From NCBI GenBank assembly GCA_016192075.1, contig JACPUU010000016.1:62001-126000 (forward strand): a stretch of 64,000 nucleotides of DNA, given 5' to 3'. The notes beneath the pieces were generated by a model. The model saw only the letters and a program-made list of their open reading frames with translations, searched no databases and was not told where the DNA came from. Position 1 is the first letter of the stretch. Each line of letters starts with the position of its first letter. This DNA comes from Bacteroidota bacterium. Lineage in GTDB: Bacteria; Bacteroidota; Bacteroidia; Flavobacteriales_D; Crocinitomicaceae. The translations under genes and the position numbers were made by a program. Shown here piece by piece: positions 1 through 9,545 of this stretch.

Positions 1-312
1 CCGGTGGCAAATCACGTTGATGCCCAGCCCAATAAAATTTTTGAATACATGGCCTCCGGCTTGCCGGTAATTGGGTCTGATTTTCCGTTGTGGCAAAAAA
101 TTATCGCAGCCGGTAATTGTGGAATTTGTGTTGATCCGCTGAACCCGTCGCAATTGGCTGAAGCTATTCGTTTTATACTCGATAACCCTGAAAAGGCCAG
201 GGAAATGGGAGAGAACGGTAAAATACTGGTCCGCGAAATTTATAACTGGGACATTGAAAAACAAAAACTAATTGGTTTTTACCGGCGGCTGATCCCCCAA
301 AAGGAGGAATAG
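1..312 (+). CDS. Glycosyltransferase family 1/4, C-terminal fragment
   Basis: The reading frame is open from the first base of the window, so the gene starts upstream and only about 103 C-terminal residues are present. They hold the donor-binding half of a GT-B glycosyltransferase: a KIFEYMASGLPVIGSD segment (the conserved E-x7-E region that contacts the nucleotide sugar), then helices of the LAEAIRFIL...ARxMGENG type and a C-terminal tail ending in KEE. The family transfers a sugar from a nucleotide donor to a lipid-linked or growing polysaccharide at the inner face of the cytoplasmic membrane. An aminotransferase and an initiating sugar transferase follow on the same strand, so this is probably the end of a surface-polysaccharide operon. 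The sugar cannot be told from this fragment. Confidence 0.88.
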   Translation, partial: PVANHVDAQPNKIFEYMASGLPVIGSDFPLWQKIIAAGNCGICVDPLNPSQLAEAIRFILDNPEKAREMGENGKILVREIYNWDIEKQKLIGFYRRLIPQKEE

Positions 313-369
313 CCCAGTGCTTTTTAGCACATTCCGACATTCCTGCTAAATTTGCAGAAAATACACCTT

Positions 370-1578
370 ATGTTACCTTTTTCTCCTCCGCGTGTTGATC
401 AGAAAACCGTTGATGAAGTAACCAGCGTTTTGCTTTCAGGCTGGATTACTACGGGTCCGCGTACCAAAGAATTTGAACGGAAGATTACAGCGTACATCGG
501 CTGCAGAAAAACACTTTGCCTGAATTCGGCAACAGCGGGTATGGAATTAATGCTTCGCTGGTTTGGGGTAAAAGAAGGGGATGAAGTTATTGTACCCGCC
601 TATACCTATTGTGCCACCGCAAATATTGTGGTGCATTGTGGTGCAAAGCCGGTGATGGTAGATATTGATGCCAAAGATTTTAATATTTCTGTTCAGGAAA
701 TCAGAAAACACATTACCTCAAAAACCAAAGTGATTATTCCGGTAGATATTTCAGGTTGGCCGGCAGATTATGCTGAGATCAACAACCTGGTAAATGAACC
801 GGAGATTAAAAAAATGTTTCAGCCTGGGTCTGCTGAGCAGCAGCAGCTGGGCCGTATTCTGGTTATGTCAGATGCAGCACATAGCATTGGTGCACAATAC
901 CAGGGCAAGCGGCATGGCAGTACAACCGATGTCAGTGTATTTTCTTTTCATGCCGTAAAAAACCTGACCACAGCTGAAGGTGGTGCTGTATGTCTCAACC
1001 TGCCTGCCGGTTTTGATTGCGATGCGATATACGCAAACCTCAATATGAAATCACTGCACGGTCAAAGCAAAGATGCGCTGGCTAAAACACAGGTTGGTGC
1101 CTGGCGTTATGATGTTCTGGAACCCGGTTATAAATGTAACATGATGGATATTCAGGCAGCCATTGGTTTAGTGGAATTAGAACGGTATGAAGAAAACCTG
1201 GAACGCCGCCGTGCCATTTTTGAGTTTTATACAAATGCATTTAAAAACAAATCCTGGGCTCTTTTACCGGCATACAAAAATGACCAGAAAGAAAGTTCGT
1301 ACCACTTGTATCTGCTGCGCATCAAAGGTGCCAATGAACAGCAGCGTGATCAGATCATTCAGGGAATTTTTGACCGCCAGGTTTCTGTCAATGTGCATTT
1401 TCAACCGCTTCCGCTTTTGACGGTGTATAAATCGCGCGGTTACAAAATGGAAGATTACCCGCAGGCCTGGTCTAAATATGAAAATGAAATTTCACTGCCG
1501 GTTTATTTCGACCTGACAGATGAAAATCTTAAAACCGTAACAGATGCAGTTATTGCCGCTGTGGAATCGGTAATCTGA
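370..1578 (+). CDS. DegT/DnrJ/EryC1/StrS-family sugar aminotransferase
   Basis: PLP-dependent enzyme of 402 residues that would transaminate a keto-sugar nucleotide for a surface glycan. It begins with the family-typical MLPFSPPRVDQ and GWITTGPRTKEFE. The cofactor lysine lies in FSFHAVKNLTTAEGG (Lys197) and the pyridine-nitrogen Asp in SDAAHS (Asp168). I chose ATG 370 because homologues begin at this IPFSPPR-like segment; the frame stays open upstream to a TTG at 352, which would add only six residues. The length fits the family. An insertion around residues 140-165, between DISGWPADY and VMSDAAHS, looks longer than in compact members. It sits between a glycosyltransferase and an initiating sugar-phosphate transferase. 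Which amino sugar is made (for example bacillosamine-like or perosamine-like) is not determinable here. Confidence 0.9.
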   Translation: MLPFSPPRVDQKTVDEVTSVLLSGWITTGPRTKEFERKITAYIGCRKTLCLNSATAGMELMLRWFGVKEGDEVIVPAYTYCATANIVVHCGAKPVMVDIDAKDFNISVQEIRKHITSKTKVIIPVDISGWPADYAEINNLVNEPEIKKMFQPGSAEQQQLGRILVMSDAAHSIGAQYQGKRHGSTTDVSVFSFHAVKNLTTAEGGAVCLNLPAGFDCDAIYANLNMKSLHGQSKDALAKTQVGAWRYDVLEPGYKCNMMDIQAAIGLVELERYEENLERRRAIFEFYTNAFKNKSWALLPAYKNDQKESSYHLYLLRIKGANEQQRDQIIQGIFDRQVSVNVHFQPLPLLTVYKSRGYKMEDYPQAWSKYENEISLPVYFDLTDENLKTVTDAVIAAVESVI

Positions 1579-1632
1579 AAACAACACCGGGCCTACTATT
1601 GAACCCTTTGTCATTCTAACAAATCATCAAAA

Positions 1633-2229
1633 ATGTATCACATTCTGAAGCGCATATTTGATATTCTGGCATCACTGGTTGTGCTGGTGCTGTTGGCTCC
1701 GGTATTTTTGTTCATTGCCATTTGGATTCTCCTTGATAGCCGGGGCGGTGTATTCTACAAACAAACGCGGGTGGGCAAAAACGGCAAAGAATTTAAATTG
1801 TTAAAGTTCCGGTCTATGCGTGCAGGGGCTGATAAATCAGGGCAGCTTACTATTGGAAACGATGACCGCGTAACTGCTGTCGGGCGTTTTATCCGCAAAA
1901 CCAAGCTGGATGAATTTCCACAATTGCTCAACATTCTGGCTGGCCACATGAGTATTGTGGGGCCAAGACCTGAGGTTCCAAAATATGTTCAATTGTATTC
2001 AACCGCGCAGAAAAAGGTTCTTTCAGTCAGGCCCGGGCTTACTGATTATGCTTCGCTGGAGTATTTTGATGAACAGAAAATTCTGGGGCAGGCTGTCGAT
2101 CCTGAAAAGGCATACATCGAAGAAGTAATGCCCAAAAAACTGGCACTGAATCTCAAATACATTTCTGAAATGAGCCTGGGGCTTGATGTCCGGCTTATTT
2201 TCCGCACTATAGGCCGAATATTCCGCTGA
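1633..2229 (+). CDS. Initiating undecaprenyl-phosphate sugar-1-phosphate transferase (PglC/WcaJ catalytic type)
   Basis: A 198-residue bacterial sugar transferase (PF02397 type), close to the minimal catalytic PglC-like size. One hydrophobic N-terminal segment (about residues 8-34, [23 protein letters not shown]) is the re-entrant membrane helix of the monotopic phosphoglycosyl transferases. It is followed by [22 protein letters not shown], the [13 protein letters not shown] region and MSIVGPRPE, which are family hallmarks; the catalytic Asp-Glu pair is in LDEFPQ. The enzyme moves a sugar-1-phosphate from a UDP-sugar to undecaprenyl phosphate at the cytoplasmic face, the first step of glycan assembly. 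It lies 54 bases after the aminotransferase, so both probably serve the same glycan and may share a transcript. Confidence 0.92.
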   Translation: MYHILKRIFDILASLVVLVLLAPVFLFIAIWILLDSRGGVFYKQTRVGKNGKEFKLLKFRSMRAGADKSGQLTIGNDDRVTAVGRFIRKTKLDEFPQLLNILAGHMSIVGPRPEVPKYVQLYSTAQKKVLSVRPGLTDYASLEYFDEQKILGQAVDPEKAYIEEVMPKKLALNLKYISEMSLGLDVRLIFRTIGRIFR

Positions 2230-2330
2230 TAATCACCCGGTTTTCATCCCTCAAACGTTTAGTTAAAATCAGACTCAAAAGTTATGAACTAAATCCTTTT
2301 AGTTTCGTCGAAAAAATTTTGACTATTGGA

Positions 2331-2392
2331 GTTTCCCAACGTTAATTTGCTAAATTTAAACGTTAATTGTTGTGATTTTGTTTCCCAACGTT
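2331..2392. repeat. Direct repeat GTTTCCCAACGTT, two copies
   Basis: The 13-mer GTTTCCCAACGTT occurs at 2331-2343 and again at 2380-2392, start to start 49 bases. A further AACGTTAATT lies between (2359-2368), and ACGTTTAGT occurs nearby around 2260. They sit in the 207-base gap upstream of the large T9SS cargo gene. The arrangement could be a regulator-binding site, but no known operator was recognised. Confidence 0.35.
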
Positions 2393-2436
2393 TTAGTCAC
2401 CCATTAACGCACGGTTATCACTTAATGTAAAAGGGT

Positions 2437-5400
2437 ATGCAGCGAATTCTAGGATTTATAGTTTTAACAGGTTTATTTTTTGCCGGAAAAGAAGATTGTA
2501 CGCATGCCCAAAGCATCACGCTGGGCACAGGCACTGCCGTTAACGGCACTCAAACCTCTTCGCCGGTAAACATCTGGTATCGGCGTTGTGTGAATCAAAC
2601 CGTTTATACCGTGGCAGAATTGAATGCTGCGGGTATTACAGGTCCTGCAACCATTCGCCAGCTGGGGTATTACGTTACACAGGCACCTGCTTATGCAATA
2701 CCCGGTTACCAGATTTCAATGAAACATACAACAGCTACCAGTGCCAGCGGCAACCTGGAGGGTGGCTACACGGTAGTTAAGTCGGCTTCAACCTACACCC
2801 CGGTTGCCGGAGGTTGGGACTTAATTGATCTGACAACACCTTTTAGCTGGAACGGAACCCAGAACATCGTAGTGCGCGTATGCTGGACCCAGGTACAACC
2901 GGGCTACGATGCCAGTGGCCAGTGCAGAGTTTACACAACAACCGGCGGGTATAAATACCGTTGGGATGATAATGCCGGTGGGGCCTGTGGCTTAGTACCC
3001 AATACCACTTCTACCAACAAGCCGCAAATTCATTTTATTTTTGATACGGTAACCGTTTGGACCGGGGCACTGAATTCCAATTGGGATCAGGCAGGCAACT
3101 GGACTAAAGGAATTCCCAATAAATACATGGATGCCCGCATACCAACAGGCACACCCAATAACCCAATTGTTAATACGTCCGTAACTTGTGAAGAATTGAT
3201 TCTGGAAGGAGCTATGACACTGGCTACTTCTGGTACACTGAATGTTCTGAGTCATTTTACCAGCACCGGTACATTCACTGACAACGGTGGTACAACTGTT
3301 TTACAGGGCACCGGTGCAAGTAACCTTTCGGGAGATCTTACCTTTTCAAACCTGCACATTGAAAGTGGCGGCGGAACTACCGTGACCGGTGGAACAACCG
3401 CTGTTACTACGGAACTCCAGGTAAACAAATCGGTCTTTAATACCGGTAATGCAGTGGTGCTCAAATCAACCGCTACCGGCACTGCGCGTATTGCAGAACT
3501 AAAAGCAACCTGTACCTATACCTTGACCATGAATGATTCATACGGAGATGGTTGGAACGGAGGATACCTGACCGTACTTGAAAACGGGGTTTCCATTGGC
3601 ACCTTTTCAGCATCGGGTACCGGAACGGTGACTACATTTAAGGTTCAAAGCGGATCAGCCGTTACAGTCAATTATACGGCAGGGTCCTGGGAAAATGAAA
3701 ATTCCTTCACCCTGACTGATCCGTATGGGGCAATTGTACTTACAGACAATGCGCCTATTACGGTTGGTACACTTTATTCTGCAACCGCTGATGGTCCTTT
3801 TACAACCATGGTTCAGGGAAGCATTTCAATGGAGCGTTACATTGATGCCGGCGAAACCTACTGGAGAAATTTTTCATCTGCCGTATCCGGTGCTACTGTG
3901 AGCATGTACCTGGATGATTTTTTGACGGCCGGTTTTCCGGGTTCTCCATGGCCTGCTTTTCCGTTTAATTCTATTTATACCTACGATGAAACCCAGGCTG
4001 CAGGACTTGGTTGGGAGCCTTGCACAGGAACAACACAGGTTATTGGCGTTGGAGAAGGTTTGCTGGTTTGGTCAGGTGATACCATAACGGGTACCAATCC
4101 GTTTACATTGGATCTGGCCGGGCAAGCCAATCAAGGACCAATCACCATGCCGGTTACTTATACCAACACCGGAACACTGGAAGAAGATGGCTGGAACCTG
4201 GTTGGAAATCCATACGCCTCAACGATTGACTGGGATTCTCCCAACTGGACTAAAACAAACATTGCAAATGCCATTTACATTCAGGATCCCGACAACCAGC
4301 AATACGCAACCTATGTAAGCGGTGCAGGTGCAAATGGCGGAAGCCGATACATTGCATCGCAGCAATCATTTTGGGTGTATGCCAGTGATGTTAGTCCGCA
4401 GCTTATTTTGAACGAGAGTTGTAAATCATCGGTTGATCAGCAGTTCATTAAAACCGGTGCATTGAGTCCGGGCACCATTATTCGTCTTGAAGGGGCAGGG
4501 TATGCAGATGAATCTGTGATCCGGCATGTAGACGGGTCGGTCAATTCATTTGAAATGCAATACGATGCTTATGAGCGTTGGGGCGGCTGGGGAGAAGTAC
4601 TTCAATTAAGCCTGGTTACAGCTACGGAAGAAGATTTGACCATACACTCGTTTGATTTGCAGGGGCAGGAATGGGTTGTGCCTTTGCGGGCCGTTGTTTT
4701 TGCAAACGGAGACTATACGCTTGTTTTTGAAAACATAGATGAATTGGCTGTACCGTGCCTGAAACTGGAAGATACCTATACCGGTTTGATGTATGATATT
4801 ACAGAGGGAACATCGTTGCCTTTTACCATGTCAGACACAGCCTGGACACCGCGTTTTATGCTGCACATTGGAAAAACGTATCCGACAGATCAGGCTCCGG
4901 TTACCTGTTATGACGCCGGTAACGGATCCTTTGAACTTGATTTGAACGACACCGGTTCATTCAGTTATAACCTTACCCTGGACGGGAATACCACCACCGC
5001 TGCTTCGGGCGGTGATCCATTGAGCATCACAAACCTTTATGCCGGAACATACACACTTGAAATTCCGTCACTGGTAAATAACTGCAGCCAGACCGTGTTT
5101 GAATTTACCATTGTACAGCCCGGTCAACTGCAGTCATCTGCACAAATTCAGGACGAAACCAATGGATATGACGGTGAAATTGATGTTGCCATTACCGGAG
5201 GTACACCACCGTATCAATACTACTGGAACAATGGAAGTCAAACCGCACAGGTTACGGGTTTAACATCGGGCAATTACCTGCTGGAGGTAACCGATTTTAA
5301 TGGCTGTATGTTTGAAAACACCTATTGGGTTGGTTCTTCTGTCGGACTTGATGAGCTGGCTGAAAATACGCGGTTCGTTTACCAGGCTGAGGCAAATAGA

Positions 5401-5586
5401 CTCCGTATTTTTGACCTTACCTCAGAAGTGGTTTACCTGACAGCTTCTAACGGACAGGTAGTTTCAGTTTATAAAAATCTGGCACCGGGTTTTAACGAGC
5501 TTTCGCTGCCATCTGATCTGGCATCGGGTGTGTATTTGGTTACTACCGGTGTTACCGGCCAGTATTTTAAATTCACCAAAAATTAA
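2437..5586 (+). CDS. Large secreted protein with SprB-type repeat and T9SS type A sorting domain
   Basis: A 1049-residue exported protein. It has an N-terminal signal peptide (hydrophobic residues 5-17, cleavage likely near the Ala-Gln after residue 23). A beta-rich N-terminal half includes a motif around residues 357-430 with a NDSYGDGWNGG core, a small domain recurrent in Bacteroidota extracellular proteins. A SprB-type repeat lies about residues 898-960 (TNGYDGEIDVAITGGTPPYQYYW). The C-terminal T9SS type A sorting domain covers about 970-1049 and ends in FKFTKN. Such proteins cross the outer membrane by the T9SS and are usually anchored to surface lipopolysaccharide or released. No catalytic motif was seen, so adhesion is the more likely role; that is inference. 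Confidence 0.85.
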   Translation: MQRILGFIVLTGLFFAGKEDCTHAQSITLGTGTAVNGTQTSSPVNIWYRRCVNQTVYTVAELNAAGITGPATIRQLGYYVTQAPAYAIPGYQISMKHTTATSASGNLEGGYTVVKSASTYTPVAGGWDLIDLTTPFSWNGTQNIVVRVCWTQVQPGYDASGQCRVYTTTGGYKYRWDDNAGGACGLVPNTTSTNKPQIHFIFDTVTVWTGALNSNWDQAGNWTKGIPNKYMDARIPTGTPNNPIVNTSVTCEELILEGAMTLATSGTLNVLSHFTSTGTFTDNGGTTVLQGTGASNLSGDLTFSNLHIESGGGTTVTGGTTAVTTELQVNKSVFNTGNAVVLKSTATGTARIAELKATCTYTLTMNDSYGDGWNGGYLTVLENGVSIGTFSASGTGTVTTFKVQSGSAVTVNYTAGSWENENSFTLTDPYGAIVLTDNAPITVGTLYSATADGPFTTMVQGSISMERYIDAGETYWRNFSSAVSGATVSMYLDDFLTAGFPGSPWPAFPFNSIYTYDETQAAGLGWEPCTGTTQVIGVGEGLLVWSGDTITGTNPFTLDLAGQANQGPITMPVTYTNTGTLEEDGWNLVGNPYASTIDWDSPNWTKTNIANAIYIQDPDNQQYATYVSGAGANGGSRYIASQQSFWVYASDVSPQLILNESCKSSVDQQFIKTGALSPGTIIRLEGAGYADESVIRHVDGSVNSFEMQYDAYERWGGWGEVLQLSLVTATEEDLTIHSFDLQGQEWVVPLRAVVFANGDYTLVFENIDELAVPCLKLEDTYTGLMYDITEGTSLPFTMSDTAWTPRFMLHIGKTYPTDQAPVTCYDAGNGSFELDLNDTGSFSYNLTLDGNTTTAASGGDPLSITNLYAGTYTLEIPSLVNNCSQTVFEFTIVQPGQLQSSAQIQDETNGYDGEIDVAITGGTPPYQYYWNNGSQTAQVTGLTSGNYLLEVTDFNGCMFENTYWVGSSVGLDELAENTRFVYQAEANRLRIFDLTSEVVYLTASNGQVVSVYKNLAPGFNELSLPSDLASGVYLVTTGVTGQYFKFTKN

Positions 5587-5612
5587 TTTTACATCAACAG
5601 CGCCGTATCTGA

Positions 5613-5643
5613 ATTGATTTTTGCGTCTTTTTTTGTTGCTTTG
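5613..5643 (+). promoter_or_regulatory. Possible Bacteroidota housekeeping promoter of the sigZ-like gene
   Basis: ATTG at 5613-5616 and TTGCTTTG at 5636-5643 are separated by 19 bases, close to the Bacteroidota consensus TTTG-N19-TAnnTTTG. The likely ATG (5663) begins 20 bases later. Both boxes deviate from consensus, so this is tentative. Confidence 0.3.
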
Positions 5644-5647
5644 CGTC
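5620..5647 (+). promoter_or_regulatory. Candidate ECF-type autoregulatory motif upstream of the sigma factor
   Basis: TTTGCGTC at 5620-5627 is followed after 16 bases by CGTC at 5644-5647. Nearly the same arrangement (TTTGCGTC, 15 bases, CGTC) occurs at 6605-6631 upstream of the Cys-rich protein. ECF sigma factors often autoregulate and many prefer a CGTC-like -10 element, so the pair may mark this sigma factor's own promoters. The CTTTGCGTC string also resembles the dispersed repeats found nearby, which is a competing explanation. Confidence 0.3.
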
Positions 5648-5662
5648 ATTCAGATAAAAGGT

Positions 5663-6196
5663 ATGCAAACTGAACGCGTGTGGAACGCATTTAAAGATCA
5701 ACTCTTTCGTTTTATTCTTTCCAGGGTAAAAGATAGCGATGCAGCAGCCGATATTTTGCAGGATGTGTTTGTAAAAATTCACCTCAACCTGAAAAATCTT
5801 CAGACTGAAAATAAGTTAACCAGCTGGCTCTACCAAATCACGCGCAATGCTATTGTTGACCACTTCCGCCAAACCAGGCCGGTTGCTGAAATTTCAGACC
5901 TGCCGGATGATGTGCCGGACGAAAAAAATTACCTGAAATTTGAGAAATGCATTCTGGGTTTTGTGAAAGAACTTCCGGATAAATACCGGGAGGCACTTTT
6001 GAAAACAGAGCTTGGTAAATTGTCGCAGAAAGAATATGCCGAAGAGTTGGGCATCTCTTATTCCGGTGCCAAATCAAGGGTTCAGCGCGCCAAAGAGGAA
6101 CTTCGGGAACTCTTTATAAGCTGTTGTGCCAAAAAAATTCCCGGTACAAATGGTAAACTTGAATTTAAAGATCCGGACGATTGCAGGTGTGCGTAA
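5663..6196 (+). CDS. sigZ: ECF RNA polymerase sigma factor, SigZ-like, with Cys-rich tail
   Basis: A 177-residue ECF sigma factor. Region 2 (about residues 5-65) has VWNAFKDQLFRFILSRV, DAAADILQDVFVKIH and LTSWLYQITRNAIVDHFR, closely matching the SigZ subgroup. Region 4 (about 95-150) has ELPDKYREALLKTEL, SQKEYAEELGISYSGAKSRVQRAKEEL, the -35-binding helix-turn-helix. ATG 5663 is chosen because SigZ proteins start at MQTERVW-like sequence; the frame extends upstream to 5621, giving an unlikely 14-residue hydrophobic leader. No anti-sigma factor gene is adjacent. The C-terminal tail carries four cysteines (154, 155, 174, 176: a CC and a CRC), which could sense metal or redox state directly, as the Cys-rich tails of CorE-type sigma factors do; that comparison is inference. 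Confidence 0.88.
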   Translation: MQTERVWNAFKDQLFRFILSRVKDSDAAADILQDVFVKIHLNLKNLQTENKLTSWLYQITRNAIVDHFRQTRPVAEISDLPDDVPDEKNYLKFEKCILGFVKELPDKYREALLKTELGKLSQKEYAEELGISYSGAKSRVQRAKEELRELFISCCAKKIPGTNGKLEFKDPDDCRCA

Positions 6197-6217
6197 CAAG
6201 CAACATTTATGATGTAA

Positions 6218-6603
6218 TTTCTCTGCGGTCCTCTGCGCCCCCTTTGTGAGCTCTGCGCCGTCGCTGAAGCTTTGGCGAAAGCGATGCGGTTAAAAAAATA
6301 ACCTTCTTTACTATTAAAAAGCGCAACAAAAAATGGTATCCCTTTATGGATTTGCCTGGCAGACAAAATTTTGGTGTCATTTCTCTGTGGTCTCTGTGCC
6401 TTCTTTGTGAGCTCTGCGGTAAAAAAACAAATCAACCTTCATTACTATTAAAAAGCGCAATAAAAAATGGTATCCCTTTATGGATTTGCCAGACAGACAA
6501 AATTTGTCGTGTTATTTCTCTGTGGCCCTCTGCGTCTCCTTTGTGGTCTCTGCGGTAAAAAAAACAAATCAACCTTCATTACTATTAAAAAGCGCAACAA
6601 AAA
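6218..6603. repeat. Three-copy imperfect tandem repeat, unit about 135 bases
   Basis: Units begin with TTTCTCTG at 6218, 6380 and 6515. Each reads through CTCTGTGG or CTCTGCGG, CTTTGTG, CTCTGCGGTAAAAA, ACTATTAAAAAGCGCAA and, in the first two, GGTATCCCTTTATGGATTTGC. The spacings are 162 and 135 bases; copy 1 is longer because it carries an extra GTCGCTGAAGCTTTGGCG-type segment near 6259-6284. Copy 3 is truncated at about 6603. No gene is supported in the 464 bases between the sigma factor and the Cys-rich protein; the short open frames there read through the repeats. Confidence 0.8.
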
Positions 6604-6604
6604 A

Positions 6605-6631
6605 TTTGCGTCCTTTTTAAAGATCCCCGTC
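6605..6631 (+). promoter_or_regulatory. Candidate ECF-type promoter motif of the Cys-rich protein gene
   Basis: TTTGCGTC (6605-6612), a 15-base spacer and CGTC (6628-6631), about 30 bases before the ATG at 6661. It mirrors the motif upstream of the sigma factor (5620-5647) and lies immediately after the truncated third repeat copy. A role as the sigma factor's target is a hypothesis. Confidence 0.3.
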
Positions 6632-6660
6632 TCTCAGTAACTAAATTAAAAACTGATTTT

Positions 6661-6846
6661 ATGGAAGATCAAAAAAAATGTTGCCAGTCAACAACCGGAA
6701 GTACATCAAAAAACACGAATTGCTGCAGCTCAGATTCACAGTGCTGTTCAAACTGTAATTGTGGTGCCAACTGCTGTTCAAACTGTAACTGTGGCACTGA
6801 TTGCTGTGAGAACTGCAATTGCGGAAACGCTTCATGCAAGTGCTAA
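6661..6846 (+). CDS. Small cysteine-rich, metallothionein-like protein
   Basis: A 61-residue protein with 18 cysteines. After a polar N-terminus with CC pairs it contains three near-identical units of the form CCxNCNCGxx (about residues 35-57) and ends in SCKC. No signal peptide and no aromatic residues are present, so it is probably cytosolic. The CC, CxC and CxxC spacing is what metal-thiolate clusters use, so binding of Zn, Cu or Cd is a reasonable inference; it does not match a classical bacterial SmtA sequence I can recall. It is a real gene rather than chance: the repeats show internal duplication and a terminator follows directly. It lies 464 bases downstream of the SigZ-like sigma factor in the same orientation, and may be its target or effector. 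Confidence 0.75.
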   Translation: MEDQKKCCQSTTGSTSKNTNCCSSDSQCCSNCNCGANCCSNCNCGTDCCENCNCGNASCKC

Positions 6847-6864
6847 GCACTAATTTTTAAGAAG

Positions 6865-6895
6865 AGACATGCCTGGCAACAGGTATGTCTTTTTT
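6865..6895 (+). terminator. Rho-independent terminator after the Cys-rich gene
   Basis: The stem AGACATGCCTG (6865-6875) pairs with CAGGTATGTCT (6880-6890), one G-T wobble, with loop GCAA followed by a T run. It starts 18 bases after the stop codon and runs into the end of the convergent gene. Confidence 0.85.
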
Positions 6896-7704
6896 CATTT
6901 ATAGGTGAATATTTTTTTCTCCAGAACTTCTCCGTACTGATCCTGAAAAACAACTTCGGTTGGCAAGCCTTCCATGGAATAATAAATCCGGGTGATATTT
7001 GAAATGCGCTGTCCATCTTCACCTATCAGGGCTGTTTCAATTGATGCAAGTTGTCCTTTGGCATCATAGCTGTAGTTATCTTCTTCTGAAAACCCTGAAA
7101 GGCTGTTGGTTTTTTGTACCAGTTTACCTCCCTCAAGCCGGTAGGTGGTAACACTTCCGCCTGGCGCCAGATCTGTTTGTGTAATCAGCCCTTCCTGCAA
7201 ATCCAGTTTATAAATAACAGAATCAAGCGTAACAACAGTATCCATATCAACTGAACCGGTTCCTACATACTCTTTCAAACGAATTCGCTCTTGTGACAAA
7301 ACAGATTGAACATAGGTGTATGAATGATAGTAGGTAAAGGTTCTCAGATTGCGTGAGTCAAGATCAGTCCGTTCATACCGGATAATTTCAGAATTGGTAT
7401 TGAATTCATATTTACCGAGTGATTTTTTCCGGTCTTCGAGTATAAAATAGTCGGTGTAGTTAATGGTAAAATTTACCCGTTCAGGATTAATTTTTCCTTT
7501 CCGGTAGGTAGCCGTATGTTCTTCTACAAGCCCCTGTTGTTTGGATGAACGGAAAGTAACCACATTCATGGTGGTGTATGCGGTCTTCATAAAAACAGAA
7601 AGGCTGCTGGAGTTGAGAACGGCGTATAAATCAGAATCCATTTCCTGTGCTGTGCCAAAAAAGGATTGCAGAATAATTAGCAGACTATATAATTTGAGTT
7701 TCAC
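6895..7704 (-). CDS. Hypothetical secreted protein
   Basis: A protein of about 269 residues with no family I recognise. It has an N-terminal signal peptide (KLKLYSLLIILQSFFGTAQ, cleavage likely after FGTA or AQ) and a mature region rich in beta-strand and Tyr/Thr, with YD-repeat-like pieces such as YSYDAKGQLASIE and ITRIYYSMEGLPTEV. I take the GTG at 7704 as start because it begins directly at the signal peptide; the frame also allows a TTG at 7722. No ATG is available. It is convergent with the Cys-rich gene and separated from groEL by a terminator, so it has its own promoter. A periplasmic or surface location is inferred. Confidence 0.6.
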   Translation of the reverse strand: MKLKLYSLLIILQSFFGTAQEMDSDLYAVLNSSSLSVFMKTAYTTMNVVTFRSSKQQGLVEEHTATYRKGKINPERVNFTINYTDYFILEDRKKSLGKYEFNTNSEIIRYERTDLDSRNLRTFTYYHSYTYVQSVLSQERIRLKEYVGTGSVDMDTVVTLDSVIYKLDLQEGLITQTDLAPGGSVTTYRLEGGKLVQKTNSLSGFSEEDNYSYDAKGQLASIETALIGEDGQRISNITRIYYSMEGLPTEVVFQDQYGEVLEKKIFTYK

Positions 7705-7730
7705 GGTGTCCGGTTTTTGCAACTGAAAGA

Positions 7731-7765
7731 TAAAAAAAAATCCCGGACCTGATTCAGGTCCGGGA
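7731..7765 (-). terminator. Terminator of the groES-groEL operon
   Basis: A perfect 10-bp stem TCCCGGACCT (7741-7750) / AGGTCCGGGA (7756-7765) with a five-base loop, followed on the minus strand by a run of nine T (A run 7732-7740 on the plus strand). Confidence 0.9.
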
Positions 7766-7840
7766 TAGCTATATAGTCGTTCTGTTTTATCATCCCTGCT
7801 TTACACCGGGGCGGAAAAACAGATCGTCAGGAAATGCAGA

Positions 7841-9529
<1,689 letters not shown>

Positions 9530-9545
9530 TTAATGCTTGAAAGCG

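Noticed and set aside
352-369. TTG at 352 as start of the sugar aminotransferase
   Set aside because: Homologues begin at the MLPFSPPR segment, so ATG 370 is the natural start; the extra six residues are unsupported.
6346-6558. 70-residue open frame in the repeat array
   Set aside because: It reads straight through two repeat units, has no recognisable domain, and its amino acids reflect the repeat sequence only.
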